Assembly: GCA_025350695.1 (NCBI GenBank)
Contig: JANXXI010000186.1
Coordinates: forward strand, 1-64,000
Length of the DNA stretch: 64,000 nt
Reading direction: 5' to 3'
DNA from: Acidobacteriota bacterium
GTDB taxonomy: Bacteria > Acidobacteriota > Terriglobia > Bryobacterales > Bryobacteraceae
The notes under the pieces are model-generated. The model ran no database searches. It was not told where the DNA came from and saw nothing but the letters and a program-made list of their open reading frames with translations. How positions within the stretch are numbered: position 1 is the stretch's first letter; each line of letters starts with the position of its first letter. Shown here piece after piece: positions 43,612 through 53,645 of the stretch. The position numbers and the translations under genes are program-made.

Positions 43612-44084
43612 GTGGCGAACCTTGATTCGATGGATATCGAGCGAGCCCGAGTTGCCATCCGCGGGGCTCTAACTTTTGCATCCGGTTTCTTAACATCTCA
43701 TCAATATAATTACCGTCTTGAAGGTATTTTCTTGCCCGTTTCGTTGCAGCTTGGGCAAGAGAGGGTCGTGATCGAGGCAGTAGTCGATACCGGGGCCAGC
43801 TATTGTTTGTTCGCCCGCTCAGTAGGAGAAAGCCTTGGAATTGAGATCGAGTCAGGCCTTCTGCAGATCTTCGCATCCGCCGGTGGACGTGTCGAGACTT
43901 TCGGACACTCCATCCAACTGACAGTTTTGGAAATCGAAGTGGATGCCTTGGTCTTTTTCTTCGCGAACGGCAAATACCGAAAAATCTGCTTGGCCGGCGC
44001 GGCTGGCTGGACCGTGTTAAATTCGGTCTCGACGAATATCAACAGCTTGTCTATCTCTCAGGCCCCGAATCTAGTGAGGGCTAG
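43612..44084 (+). pseudogene. Frame-shifted retropepsin-like aspartic protease
   Basis: The open frame (GTG 43612) carries YRLEGIFLPVSLQLGQERV, then the aspartic-protease motif EAVVDTGASYCLF with DTGA and ESLGI. After ANGKYRK at about 43985, in a run of five A, the frame loses its family pattern. Adding one A restores NLLGRRGWLDRVKFGLDEYQ, the expected 'LGRxGWLDR' ending of retropepsin-like proteases, with a stop at 44082-44084. The unrestored frame runs on to 44154 and would overlap sdhB. The homopolymer makes a sequencing error possible; otherwise the gene is recently dead. The N-terminus is uncertain. Confidence 0.7.
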
Positions 44085-44096
44085 GCTGATCTTCCC

Positions 44097-44867
44097 TCAA
44101 CCAGCCCCACTCTCCTCCCCCGCCGGCCGCCACACAACACTCGCCTTCAAATAATCCAGATTCATCCCGGCAATCACCTCAAGCCGTATACTCTTCGGAC
44201 ATACCGCTTCGCATTCGCCGATATTCCCGCAATTCCCGAACCCTTCCTCCTGCGTCTGCCCCACCATGTTCAAGGCTCGCTCCATCCGCTCCGGCTGCCC
44301 CTGCGGCAACAAGCCTAAATGCGAAATCTTAGCCCCCGTAAACAAAGAGGCCGAAGCGTTCGGACAAGCGGCTACACACGCGCCACATCCAATGCAAGCC
44401 GCCGCGTCCATCGACCGGTCCGCATACTTCTTGGCCACCGGAATCGTATTCCCATCCACCGCATTGCCCGTCGGCGCTGTGATGAATCCGCCCGCTTGAA
44501 TAATGCGATCAAAGGCGCTGCGGTTCACCACCAAATCTTTCACCACGGGAAATGCGCTGGCCCGCCATGGCTCAAGCCACAGTTCGTCGCCCGCCTTGAA
44601 ATGGCGCATGTGCAGTTGGCAAACGGTGGTTCCTCGTTGCGGCCCGTGCGCGATACCGTTAATCATGAAACCGCAACTGCCGCAAATTCCCTCACGGCAA
44701 TCATGATCAAACGCCACTGGGTCTTGACCGCTGCTAATCAGTTGCTCATTCAGAACATCCAACATCTCAAGGAACGACATATGTTCGTTCGCGTCCACTT
44801 GATATGTGGCCATTTTGCCTCTGGCTCCGGCCGACTTCTGCCGCCAAATGTGGAGTGTAAGTTGCAT
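44097..44867 (-). CDS. sdhB: Succinate dehydrogenase iron-sulfur subunit
   Basis: 256 residues carrying the three clusters of complex II: [2Fe-2S] ligands in CREGICGSC with the distal cysteine in GTTVCQLH, then [13 protein letters not shown] and [15 protein letters not shown] for the 4Fe and 3Fe centres. It passes electrons from SdhA to the membrane quinone. Last gene of sdhC-sdhA-sdhB, immediately after sdhA. Sequence style is that of the non-classical (type B-like) enzymes of Bacteroidetes, Firmicutes and acidobacteria. Confidence 0.96.
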   Translation of the reverse strand: MQLTLHIWRQKSAGARGKMATYQVDANEHMSFLEMLDVLNEQLISSGQDPVAFDHDCREGICGSCGFMINGIAHGPQRGTTVCQLHMRHFKAGDELWLEPWRASAFPVVKDLVVNRSAFDRIIQAGGFITAPTGNAVDGNTIPVAKKYADRSMDAAACIGCGACVAACPNASASLFTGAKISHLGLLPQGQPERMERALNMVGQTQEEGFGNCGNIGECEAVCPKSIRLEVIAGMNLDYLKASVVWRPAGEESGAG

Positions 44868-46781
44868 TTACTTATAGCTCCTCTGCGACGGGTGCACATA
44901 TTCAAAGTCCAAGGGTTCCTTCCAGAGCGCCTGCGCAACCCCTTCGCCCTTCCATTCCCAGGCGGCTACGTAGCTGAAGTTAGCGTCGTCGCGCAACGCT
45001 TCGCCCTCGGAGGTCTGGTACTCTTCGCGGAAGTGGCCGCCGCAGGACTCGTTCCGATCCAGCGCGTCGTGGCACATCAATTCGCCCAGTTCCAGGAAGT
45101 CCGCCACGCGGCCTGCTTTTTCAAGCGACTGATTCAGTTCTTCGTTTTCGCCGGCGACTTTCACATTCGTCCAGAACTCTTGCCGCAATTCCGGCAACCG
45201 CTTCAACGCCGTTCTCAATCCTTCGGCCGTGCGCGCCATGCCGCAGTAGTCCCAAATTATCTTTCCTAATTCGCGATGGAAACTGTCAACGGTCCGTTTT
45301 CCGTTCACGGAAAGCAGTTTCTTGGTCAGCACATCCACGCCGTCAAGAGCCTGCTTCGCAGCCGGATGATCAGCCGCCACGTTTTCAAGTTTGGTGTTCG
45401 CCAGGTAATTGCCAAGCGTGTAGGGAAGGATGAAGTAGCCGTCGGCCAACCCCTGCATCAGCGCACTGGCGCCCAACCGATTCGCCCCATGATCAGAGAA
45501 ATTTGCCTCACCGATGACGAACAATCCCGGGATAGTGCTTTGCAGTTGGTAGTCCACCCAAAGCCCGCCCATCGTGTAGTGGATGGCCGGGTAGATCCGC
45601 ATCGGCACGGTGTATGGATCTTCGCCGGTGATGCGTTCGTACATCTCAAAAAGGTTTCCGTAGCGTTCGCGCACAAGGTTCTTGCCCAGCCGCTTGATGG
45701 CGTCGGCAAAGTCAAGATAAACGCCCAGGCCAGTCTCCCCGATGCCGCGGCCCTCGTCGCAGCAATTCTTTGCGTTGCGGGAAGCCACGTCGCGCGGAAC
45801 CAGGTTTCCGAAGCTTGGATAACGGCGTTCCAGATAGTAGTCGCGCTCGCTTTCCGGGATGTCGTTCGGGCTGCGTTTTTCGCCGGGTTTGAGCGGAACC
45901 CAAATGCGACCGTCGTTGCGCAGCGATTCGCTCATCAGCGTGAGTTTCGATTGGTAGTCGCCGCTAACTGGAATGCAAGTGGGATGGATTTGCGTGAAGC
46001 ATGGATTGGCGAACAACGCGCCCCGCTTATGGGCCCGCCATATTGCCGTGGCGTTCGATCCTTTAGCGTTCGTCGAAAGATAGAATACGTTGCCATAACC
46101 GCCGGTCCCCAGCACAACAGCGTCCGCCAAATGAATTTCCGTCCGGCCGGAGGTTAGGTTTCGCGTCACAATGCCACGCGCTTTGCCGTCAATAACAATC
46201 AGGTCCAGCATCTCGGTGCGCGGGAACATTTCCACACGGCCCGCTCCAATTTGCCGTGAGAGAGCGGAGTACGCTCCGATCAGCAATTGCTGCCCCGTCT
46301 GGCCGCGAGCATAAAATGTGCGAGACACTTGCGCGCCGCCGAAGGACCGGTTCGCCAGCGTGCCGCCATATTCACGAGCGAAAGGAACACCCTGAGCAAC
46401 GCATTGATCGATGATGCTGACGCTGATTTGCGCAAGCCGGTATACGTTCGATTCCCGAGCGCGGAAATCGCCTCCCTTCACAGTGTCATAAAATAGCCGG
46501 TAAATACTGTCGCCGTCGTTCTGATAATTTTTCGCCGCGTTGATGCCGCCTTGCGCCGCAATCGAATGCGCGCGGCGTGGCGAATCTTGAAAGCAGAAGC
46601 ACTTCACGTTGTAGCCCAGTTCCGCTAATGTCGCAGCGGCGGAACCGCCGGCCAACCCCGTCCCGACGACGATCACCGAATACTTTCGTTTGTTGGCCGG
46701 ATTTACTAGCTTGTTCGAAAACTTGGAATCGTCCCAACGCTTCTCAATGGGACCAGACGGCGATTTGGAATCAAGGTGCAT
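44868..46781 (-). CDS. sdhA: Succinate dehydrogenase flavoprotein subunit
   Basis: 637 residues from the ATG at 46781. The frame is open upstream to 46991, but that part lies inside sdhC. FAD-binding motif [20 protein letters not shown] near residue 36, the covalent-FAD histidine region [22 protein letters not shown], and substrate-site blocks ([32 protein letters not shown]). Oxidises succinate to fumarate. The order C-A-B and long N-terminal insertions fit the type B-like group, in which a single membrane subunit is used. Confidence 0.97.
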   Translation of the reverse strand: MHLDSKSPSGPIEKRWDDSKFSNKLVNPANKRKYSVIVVGTGLAGGSAAATLAELGYNVKCFCFQDSPRRAHSIAAQGGINAAKNYQNDGDSIYRLFYDTVKGGDFRARESNVYRLAQISVSIIDQCVAQGVPFAREYGGTLANRSFGGAQVSRTFYARGQTGQQLLIGAYSALSRQIGAGRVEMFPRTEMLDLIVIDGKARGIVTRNLTSGRTEIHLADAVVLGTGGYGNVFYLSTNAKGSNATAIWRAHKRGALFANPCFTQIHPTCIPVSGDYQSKLTLMSESLRNDGRIWVPLKPGEKRSPNDIPESERDYYLERRYPSFGNLVPRDVASRNAKNCCDEGRGIGETGLGVYLDFADAIKRLGKNLVRERYGNLFEMYERITGEDPYTVPMRIYPAIHYTMGGLWVDYQLQSTIPGLFVIGEANFSDHGANRLGASALMQGLADGYFILPYTLGNYLANTKLENVAADHPAAKQALDGVDVLTKKLLSVNGKRTVDSFHRELGKIIWDYCGMARTAEGLRTALKRLPELRQEFWTNVKVAGENEELNQSLEKAGRVADFLELGELMCHDALDRNESCGGHFREEYQTSEGEALRDDANFSYVAAWEWKGEGVAQALWKEPLDFEYVHPSQRSYK

Positions 46782-46783
46782 TG

Positions 46784-47476
46784 TTATTTCACGATCCCCA
46801 GAAGAACCGAAACAGGCATGGAGATATTGCCTACTACGATTAAGGTTGCAAACGCTTTGGCCCCCATTTTCAGAATCGGCGTGTAACGCGGGTGACTCAC
46901 GCCAAGGCTTTGAAAAAGGCTCCAAAATCCATGTTCTAAGTGCCCGCCCAACAGCAGCATGCCAACGATGTAGAATAGCGCAGCCGGCCATTGTTGGAAG
47001 CCACGGACCACATTATGGTAGACGTTGCCCGGCTGAAAATCGGGATGCACTTGACCGCCTGTGAAATGAAGTAAGTGGTAGATCAGGAAGCACGCGATGA
47101 TAGGCCCGCTGATCCACATGGTGCGGCTGGCGTAACTGGAATGCGCATTGTCCTTTTTGCTGTATCCGGTTGGGCGGGCCTTCATCTGGGTCCGTGCAAG
47201 GGATATGGAAGACCAAATGTGAAGAATTACAGCACCCAGCAGGATGCCTCTGGCGATCCACAACAAGCCGCCTAAGTGCTGAAGTTTTTCGGCGTAAATA
47301 TCAATCGGGTATCGTCCTGAGGCATCTAATGGCAGGAAAAGCTGTAAATTTCCCAGCAAGTGTATTAACACAAATCCGAAAAGCATTAGTCCGGTAATTG
47401 CCATTACCGCTTTCTTGCCGATTGTGGAGTCGTAAAAACGGGCAGTCCTCTGTAAACTTACTGTAGTTGTGGCCAT
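46784..47476 (-). CDS. sdhC: Succinate dehydrogenase cytochrome b subunit (single-subunit anchor)
   Basis: 230 residues with five predicted membrane helices and histidines placed for two hemes ([41 protein letters not shown]). This single, long cytochrome b anchor replaces the SdhC/SdhD pair of E. coli-type enzymes. It ends two bases before the sdhA start. Confidence 0.95.
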   Translation of the reverse strand: MATTTVSLQRTARFYDSTIGKKAVMAITGLMLFGFVLIHLLGNLQLFLPLDASGRYPIDIYAEKLQHLGGLLWIARGILLGAVILHIWSSISLARTQMKARPTGYSKKDNAHSSYASRTMWISGPIIACFLIYHLLHFTGGQVHPDFQPGNVYHNVVRGFQQWPAALFYIVGMLLLGGHLEHGFWSLFQSLGVSHPRYTPILKMGAKAFATLIVVGNISMPVSVLLGIVK

Positions 47477-47544
47477 TGAGTAATGTTAAAGATCAGCAGC
47501 TACTGGCCTTCCTCGATGTGAAGGAAGCAAGTGCCTAACTTCCT

Positions 47545-47550
47545 ATTATA
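47545..47550 (-). promoter_or_regulatory. Possible -10 box for the sdh operon
   Basis: TATAAT on the minus strand, about 70 bases before the sdhC ATG. No good -35 box is visible at the usual spacing, so this rests on one hexamer. Confidence 0.25.
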
Positions 47551-47737
47551 AAGAATCCCGGTAGCGTTTCTTGACGCAATAAATTTCGCCGGTTCGGGGC
47601 CGTTTGTTGCGTTACACTTTGATGGCAAAACACATTCTCCAACTTGTTAACTGTTCCACCCGGGACCGCATGGAAGCTGCTAATCTGAAGCGTAATTTGA
47701 TAGAGTAGTGAAACTGTAAAGTCGGCGGAGGTTATCG

Positions 47738-50700
47738 ATGAGAATCCCTAAGTTATTCGAAGGCGTAGGAACTGTACGGACCCCAATGGCTAAATTGTTC
47801 CTGACCTGCGCTGTCGCTTTGCAATTTGCGCTGGGGCAGGACCTGGGAACGCAGGCTTGGCAACTCAAGCAACGCGGTGAGCCAAATGCCGCGCGCGAAC
47901 TACTTGAAAACGCCGTCAAATTAGGCCCCAATAGTATTGGATCCTGGAAAGCTTACGCCGAGTTTCTTGATCGTCACGGTGATACCGGCGCCCGTAAAGC
48001 CTACGAGACATTTCTCTCCCTCACAAACGATCAGCAAGAAAAACAAGCCTTGTCGCGGCGCTTAGTTGTCCTTGATCTTTTGGCGGGCGACAACGCCGCC
48101 GCTGCCAATCACCTTGAAAACTATCGCGCTGCTGGTGGCGGTACTCTTTCCCTTCCCGCCATATATGCAAAGCCAGCTATGACGCCGGGGACGTACATTG
48201 AGATCCCTGGGCCGCTGCGTTCCTTCGCCCGCATGGCCGCCCTTTCGCCTGACTTGTCGCCGGACGAGCTGCTGCCCGCGCTGGCCCGCAACGTGGTTAC
48301 CAACGGCTACCAGGCCGCATCCAGCAATGAATCGCTCGAACCAACGGAGTACCTCAAGCTGATTAATCGCTACCTTGCCCAAGCTCGGGAGTTGGCGAAA
48401 CTCGCCGGTGAAAAGAAAGCTATCCAAATCGATCAATGTGATTCCACGGTCACCGGCGATGTGCTGAAAGTGATCGGTTATCGCATGCGCGGTGGTTGCG
48501 GCGCTGAAGTTGTCCTTGAAACCGTGAATGCCACCAAAGCATTCTTAACCATCGATTCCGGCTTTCCTCTGGCCGAATTGGAACAATCGTTGCGGGCTAA
48601 CCGACCGTTCAGCCTTAGCTATGCACCGACACAAATTCCGGTTCTGTTCGCCGCCGAGTATTGGCAATCGGCCAAAGAGAAACAGAATCAGGAATTCATT
48701 GATTCCTTTTTGGGTGACCCGCAGCTCTGCCGCCTGTATTTGGGCTTGGCGAAATTGGACCGGGAAACTTCCGAGCGGATGCGTAAATCCGTCAGCGTGC
48801 AAAGGTTGAAAGCGTTTGCCCATGTCCTGGACTTCTTTGGCGGCATGTTCTACATCGAGAATGGAAAGGCCGCCGTTCCCGGCGCCCCCAAATCAGAAGC
48901 CGTCTGGGCGGAATTAGTAGGGGCTCCGGTATCGACCCCCGAAAAGTTCTTCGAAAACTTAATGTCCAAGGATGACGGCTGGTTGTGCAGCTACTATGAC
49001 GCGTTGCTCCGCATTCCCAATCAAAACCTGCGCGACTACCTGACAGAAACAGCCCGTATGAAGCGTTTCTACGCGGCGCTGAAAGGGAAGATTTCCAGCC
49101 CCGGTCCGGCCCGCCCCGTGTTCCGTGCAAATACTGATTTGATGTTGCTCACTACCCGCATGCGCATGGAGCCAACCGGCAAGCCACACATGCCCGGTGC
49201 GGTTGAAACCTGGAGGGAACTGTTCTTAAAGCATCCGCACGGCAAGTACGATGGCAAGCTGACAAAGGCAGCCGCCGGTTGGAAAGATGTCGATGACGTG
49301 ATTGAGGCGATGTTTGCGCTGTGCCGCAAGGCTGTCGAAAACGAACCGTTGAAGATGTTCATGGCGCTCAGTGACATGAATCGCCGTCGCTCCGAGCCTC
49401 TGTCGAAGGCCACAGTCGACCGTTTGGTGAAAGATTACAGAGCGTTGAGCCCACAGTATGCGGTGATCAATGAAACCTCGGCTTTGCAGGATTCTACTGT
49501 GAATCAGTTTGTAGACGCTATACAGGCCATAAACTCTATTCGAGATCAGGGTGTTCGCGCCGATGCCGCCGGAACTATGCAGTCGCTCGCCGCCATGTGG
49601 CAAATCCTGGTCCGTCAGAATACGATTCCCGAAGACAAGGCCGATGCCGCGTTGAAGTCGATGGTTGAGCCATATCTAAAAGCGAAGAGTCAAAAAGATG
49701 TATTTGAAGCTGCTTCCGGCGGATTGCGAACTTTGCTCAAACAAACAGAGGGTTCAGGCAATATGCAGGACCGCTTGGTTGACTTGCTGACCGGCGCCGC
49801 GAAGACCACCGATACGGAAACTCAAACAGCAATGCAGCAGCAAGCCATTCGGATTTTCGAGGCACAGAAGCTGGTTTCCATCGAACATCTTCTCGCCATG
49901 GCCGATCATCTGGAAGCAGTAGGGAAAGGCGCGAAGCTAGACCCGGCAATCGTCACCCGTGTTAGTTCACGCCTGACGGAAGTGCAACTTCCCCGCGCTG
50001 CTCTAAGCGGCGTTGAAAAGAACGCACTACTGTTTGGCTACTGGACGGAACGCCATATTGAGAACCAGCGCAAAACTAATTTTAAGTCCGCCGCCGAGAA
50101 AGCCGGCGCCGATCCTGCGAAGTTAGCCGACGTTCGCGGAAGCCTTCTGCCCATCCTTCGCGATTCGATGGTCGGTTTGGTGTACGCCCATTACGCTCCG
50201 CCTGGTGGCCAAATCATCTTCACCAATCCGCTGTTTGTGCGCAGTCACGACTTCATCGGAATGCAGGGTTCGGTGGCCACTTGGAAGACTACTGAAGTCG
50301 TCGGTACCGGTTGGCCCGCCAGCGCCGGGGGACGTCTGGTTGGTTCATTGGCAGGGCTGCCTTACGCCATAGCGGAAGCCGAACAGAACTTCCTGATCCC
50401 GTCACGGGAACAAGCGCTGATTTGGGGCGATCTGGTGCCGCAGATGATTCAGTCGTCCAAGATTCCTCGCTGGTGGAACGTTTCTCCGGTGCAGATGCAC
50501 TTCGCCGCTTTGCATCTGCACAACGCGGACTCGATTCTTGCTGAGGCTGCGTTGAATGAAGAAGTCCGTAAGCAAGTAGGTTCAATCTTAATCGGCTACG
50601 CCGCTCCGGCGCGCGCCCGCAAAGTTTCCGCGCTCTTGAGCGAAGGTCGCTTAACTGAAGCCAGGGAGAATGTAACCCCAGCCGAAAGCTATTCCCTGTC

Positions 50701-51142
50701 GAGACTGTACACGGCTCGCAACGCCGCCTACACTGGCGCTATCCCCGACGAATTGCGACGCATTGAAAGGGAAGATCCGGCATCCGTGAAGCTGGAAGTG
50801 CTCTCGCGCGCTTTCGGCACGCCCAAGCCAACGCTTACCAACAGCTACCGTCCGGAATTGCTGGAACTGCGCACCTTTCCAACTCTGATGGGCTACTCAA
50901 GCCGAATTCTCGCGGAAAGTTGGGAATCGAACTTGCTGTACTATGCATCTCTTGCTGATGAGCTGTATATGCGGCCGTCGCAATTGAATACCGCCATCCC
51001 CGAGTGGACCAAGTTGACGGTGGAGAAAATCTTCGCTACTCATTTGGAAGATTGGCCCGCGTTACTCCGCAGTCTTCGTTTGGTAGGCAACGATGTCCGT
51101 CAGAAAAGTAAAACGGTTGCAATTGGCGGAGCAGGGAATTAG
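47738..51142 (+). CDS. Large exported TPR-containing protein, acidobacterial-type unknown
   Basis: 1134 residues; GGAGG lies six bases before the ATG. A hydrophobic signal-like segment (about 17-33, AKLFLTCAVALQFALGQ) is followed by TPR-like helices (GEPNAARELLENAVKLGPNS, DTGARKAYETFLSL). The rest is a long helix-rich region with no domain I recognise. The C-terminal third includes GYSSRILAESWESNLLYYA and a closing helical segment. The next gene, 45 bases on, encodes a VWFA protein with the same strand and a good ribosome-binding site, so the two probably act together in the periplasm or on the surface. Confidence 0.8.
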   Translation: MRIPKLFEGVGTVRTPMAKLFLTCAVALQFALGQDLGTQAWQLKQRGEPNAARELLENAVKLGPNSIGSWKAYAEFLDRHGDTGARKAYETFLSLTNDQQEKQALSRRLVVLDLLAGDNAAAANHLENYRAAGGGTLSLPAIYAKPAMTPGTYIEIPGPLRSFARMAALSPDLSPDELLPALARNVVTNGYQAASSNESLEPTEYLKLINRYLAQARELAKLAGEKKAIQIDQCDSTVTGDVLKVIGYRMRGGCGAEVVLETVNATKAFLTIDSGFPLAELEQSLRANRPFSLSYAPTQIPVLFAAEYWQSAKEKQNQEFIDSFLGDPQLCRLYLGLAKLDRETSERMRKSVSVQRLKAFAHVLDFFGGMFYIENGKAAVPGAPKSEAVWAELVGAPVSTPEKFFENLMSKDDGWLCSYYDALLRIPNQNLRDYLTETARMKRFYAALKGKISSPGPARPVFRANTDLMLLTTRMRMEPTGKPHMPGAVETWRELFLKHPHGKYDGKLTKAAAGWKDVDDVIEAMFALCRKAVENEPLKMFMALSDMNRRRSEPLSKATVDRLVKDYRALSPQYAVINETSALQDSTVNQFVDAIQAINSIRDQGVRADAAGTMQSLAAMWQILVRQNTIPEDKADAALKSMVEPYLKAKSQKDVFEAASGGLRTLLKQTEGSGNMQDRLVDLLTGAAKTTDTETQTAMQQQAIRIFEAQKLVSIEHLLAMADHLEAVGKGAKLDPAIVTRVSSRLTEVQLPRAALSGVEKNALLFGYWTERHIENQRKTNFKSAAEKAGADPAKLADVRGSLLPILRDSMVGLVYAHYAPPGGQIIFTNPLFVRSHDFIGMQGSVATWKTTEVVGTGWPASAGGRLVGSLAGLPYAIAEAEQNFLIPSREQALIWGDLVPQMIQSSKIPRWWNVSPVQMHFAALHLHNADSILAEAALNEEVRKQVGSILIGYAAPARARKVSALLSEGRLTEARENVTPAESYSLSRLYTARNAAYTGAIPDELRRIEREDPASVKLEVLSRAFGTPKPTLTNSYRPELLELRTFPTLMGYSSRILAESWESNLLYYASLADELYMRPSQLNTAIPEWTKLTVEKIFATHLEDWPALLRSLRLVGNDVRQKSKTVAIGGAGN

Positions 51143-51187
51143 ACTCGATTAATATTTTGACTCGTTGAGGCTGTTGAGGAGGAATGA

Positions 51188-52195
51188 GTGAGACTGGCTC
51201 GCAAAGTATGGATACCCGCCCTGGCGGGAACTTTGTTGCTCGGCGGTTTGTTGGTTCTGGCGCAGGATGCCAGCCGCCCGGTATTCCGCGTCAAAGTGGA
51301 TATGGTGGTGCTTGGATTCACCGTGCAGGATTCCAAAGGCCGCTACGTAAACGGTTTGAAGCCCAAGGATTTCCGAATCCTTGAAGATTCCATTCCGCAG
51401 AAGTTGAACACATTCGCGGAGGGCGGCAAACCCGCCATGCAAGTGATGGACGATGGTACATTGAAGCCCATGGCGGGCCAGACGGAAAATGCCGCAGCCG
51501 CTGGGCCCGATACGAAAGCAGATGCTTTTGTCGGCACCAATGTTTTCGTTCTCTTCGATACCTCTAATTACATGTATCGGGGATTCGTGTATGCCTCAGA
51601 CGCGATTGCCGATTTCGTTCGTGGATTGGATCGCGCCGATTCGGTGGCCGTCTATACATTCAGCAGGAATCTAAACCGCGCGGCCGATCTCTCGCGTGAC
51701 CGCAACGGCGCCATCTTCGGGTTGCGCAAGGCCGTGGCTGGTGATGATGCCGCCCTCTACAACTGCCTACTATTGACCTTGCGTGACGCCGCGAAAGTGC
51801 CTGGCCGAAAGGTCGTCATTGTGTTTTCCAACGGACCCGATAACGCCAGCATGGTAGCCCCTGACGATGTCCGCGCCGTGGCTGAAGACGAAGGCATTCC
51901 AATCTACGTAATTTCCACCAGTGAAGCTTCGAAGGATCCGATTTCGAGTGGCGTCTTCCGTCGGCTATCAAGCAAGACCGGGGGCAAGACGTACTTCGCC
52001 CGCAGTTGGCAGAAACAAGTGGAAGCCTTCGAAAACATCCGCGAAGATTTGGGTAATTCTTATGCTGTTACCTACTATCCCCAGGCAAATCCCAATGAAG
52101 GATTTCGCAAGATCACGGTGGAGGTAATTGGCGACGCCGCTAAGAAATATCGCCTAAGATACCGTCCAGGATACAGACCAAGCCACGGTTTCTAA
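51188..52195 (+). CDS. Acidobacterial VWFA-related protein
   Basis: 335 residues from GTG with AGGAGGAA just upstream. Signal peptide (about 1-26). Then a beta region VFRVKVDMVVLGFTVQDSKG with VNGLKPKDFRILED, the hallmark of the acidobacterial VWFA family (TIGR03436). The von Willebrand A domain begins VFVLFDTSNYM. The metal-site DxSxS is DTSNY, so only part of the MIDAS is kept, and the later residues (VYTFSRN, VVIVFSNGPDNAS) fit the fold. Family members are exported and of unknown function, probably protein-protein adhesion. Confidence 0.88.
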   Translation: MRLARKVWIPALAGTLLLGGLLVLAQDASRPVFRVKVDMVVLGFTVQDSKGRYVNGLKPKDFRILEDSIPQKLNTFAEGGKPAMQVMDDGTLKPMAGQTENAAAAGPDTKADAFVGTNVFVLFDTSNYMYRGFVYASDAIADFVRGLDRADSVAVYTFSRNLNRAADLSRDRNGAIFGLRKAVAGDDAALYNCLLLTLRDAAKVPGRKVVIVFSNGPDNASMVAPDDVRAVAEDEGIPIYVISTSEASKDPISSGVFRRLSSKTGGKTYFARSWQKQVEAFENIREDLGNSYAVTYYPQANPNEGFRKITVEVIGDAAKKYRLRYRPGYRPSHGF

Positions 52196-52247
52196 ATTGG
52201 TGGTTTGACCAGCCCCCTATGATACCCAGCGGCTTGCGCCATCCGCC

Positions 52248-53285
52248 TCAAGAAGCAAACAAGCAGGCCGTTGAAATTAGTCCAGGTTCCACCGGACACA
52301 GTAAATTATCGGCGCGGATCCCGTGTTCGTATTGCAGAACAGCCATATGCCCCGCGTTCACCTTACGCAGATTCGCGTAACTTTCCGGCTCCAGTACTCC
52401 ATCGACCACAATCGTCTCCAAGCGGTCAAGCGTATGCCTATCTCCTGGCTTAGCCGGCAAAGCGCGTGCAAGTTCCGGCGTCAGTCCTAAGACCTCGATG
52501 TTTTGATGCGCGCAGAGTGACCACAGCCGTTCGGGGTCCGCCAGATCCGCCGGATCAAATAACACTACCGTTGCTCCTAAAGCCAGTGCGCCTAGAAGCA
52601 TCCAAGGATCATTGCCATACCACGCAAAGCGCGTGCCACGCGCCACATTGCCGGCGAAAGCCAGGTCGATGGCCGCTTTGATGATGAACCCGCCATGGGT
52701 GCGCCAATCAAGCAGAAGCGCGTTAGGCGCCAAGAGCACCGGCGCGACTGTGTGCGGTTGCAGATCAGACGAATCAATCGCCCCAAAGCTCGCGGATTCT
52801 GATTGCGTCGCATGCCGTCCCACTTGAGCTGCCCCAGCCAGGAACGCCACCGTTTCAAGGGTCAGCAATCTAGGAATGGCAATCGGTTCTTGCTCCATCG
52901 CAAGTGCTGAGGCTGCCCGCCGCCCAACCGCCGCAAATGCCCGGTAACTCCATGACCGCGATTCTCCTTGAGCATTCTCCCAGGTAAGCGCAATCTGCGA
53001 GGGTGGCGCATTCTCCGTAATCAGACGGACCGCATTCAGTGTCCCGCCAATCAGCCAACCGGGGTCGTTCAGGCCGAGGGATGTGACATGAACCGATTCA
53101 AGCGGAGTATGGAATTTAATCCTAAGGAACGCAAGAATCTGGTGAGCAAGAGCCGTTGGATCTTCTTTCGATCGACGATGCAATGCCGTGAAATCGCGCA
53201 AACCCGTAAGCCGCAAGAAATGGGACAGCTGCGATTTGGCTGCAAGGGTGGCGTCTGCCGGCCAGACTGGGGAGGGCTGCGCCAT
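52248..53285 (-). CDS. Shortened acyl-CoA-synthetase-like protein, probably not catalytic
   Basis: 345 residues. The start (LRLTGLRDFTALHRRSKEDP) resembles the N-terminal region of acetyl-/acetoacetyl-CoA synthetases. The middle (ITENAPPSQIALTWENAQGESRSWSY) matches the AMP-binding domain entry, and GTRFAWYGNDPWMLLGALALGATVVLFDP continues it. The P-loop that binds ATP (TSGTTGxPK type) and the whole C-terminal lid domain are missing. The protein is about half the normal 600-650 residues. It reads as a continuous, well-kept frame, so it may be a fixed shortened form. It is followed upstream by a small unknown gene three bases away. Confidence 0.6.
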   Translation of the reverse strand: MAQPSPVWPADATLAAKSQLSHFLRLTGLRDFTALHRRSKEDPTALAHQILAFLRIKFHTPLESVHVTSLGLNDPGWLIGGTLNAVRLITENAPPSQIALTWENAQGESRSWSYRAFAAVGRRAASALAMEQEPIAIPRLLTLETVAFLAGAAQVGRHATQSESASFGAIDSSDLQPHTVAPVLLAPNALLLDWRTHGGFIIKAAIDLAFAGNVARGTRFAWYGNDPWMLLGALALGATVVLFDPADLADPERLWSLCAHQNIEVLGLTPELARALPAKPGDRHTLDRLETIVVDGVLEPESYANLRKVNAGHMAVLQYEHGIRADNLLCPVEPGLISTACLFAS

Positions 53286-53288
53286 CTT

Positions 53289-53645
53289 TTACGTTCGCAA
53301 TTCGTCGACGAAAACGTAGACGCCGAATTTCGCTTGCATCGGGCCGCGGCCCCACCTGTTGGTTTTCCATCGGGCCTGAAGGAATGCGGCTTCAGGCGCC
53401 GTGGTCAGATCCAGCAAAATTGCACATACGCCTTTGTAGAATTTTTGCGGAAACTCCGCGATGGGCTTCGCACTCCATTCCTTCCCATCGGTCGATGCAT
53501 GAATCACAACGTCAAGGCTCGATTGTTCAGTGGCCTTGGTTATTCCCAGTGTTAGCTGCAGCAAATGGCTAGTCTTAACCGGAAGCGGCGCGCCCTCGCC
53601 ACCGGCTTCGATGGTGCGTTCTTCAACTAGGAATCCTGGCTTCAT
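53289..53645 (-). CDS. Small protein of unknown function
   Basis: 118 residues, beta-rich, no signal peptide. Pattern such as SSLDVVIHASTDGKEWSAKPIAEFPQKFYKG followed by FLQARWKTNRWGRG looks like a phage-tail or F5/8-type beta-sandwich fragment, but no family is recognised. Start overlaps the stop of the aminotransferase gene by four bases (ATGA type), and the acyl-CoA-synthetase-like gene follows, so the three form one operon. Confidence 0.7.
   Translation of the reverse strand: MKPGFLVEERTIEAGGEGAPLPVKTSHLLQLTLGITKATEQSSLDVVIHASTDGKEWSAKPIAEFPQKFYKGVCAILLDLTTAPEAAFLQARWKTNRWGRGPMQAKFGVYVFVDELRT

Noticed and set aside
43401-44084. Retron or reverse-transcriptase-related element suggested by the retropepsin-like motif
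   Set aside because: No reverse transcriptase, integrase or long terminal repeats are present. The protease reads as a cellular retropepsin-like enzyme.
44319-45269. Long plus-strand open frame across the sdhA/sdhB region
   Set aside because: It is antisense to the conserved sdh genes and encodes no recognisable protein. High-GC coding sequence often leaves such an open complementary frame.
45276-46157. 293-codon plus-strand frame opposite sdhA
   Set aside because: Antisense to a complete sdhA with no start signal or known protein pattern.
47477-47737. Possible small RNA or tRNA in the sdhC upstream region
   Set aside because: No cloverleaf or strong stem was found. Only a possible -10 box and a ribosome-binding site for the next gene are visible.
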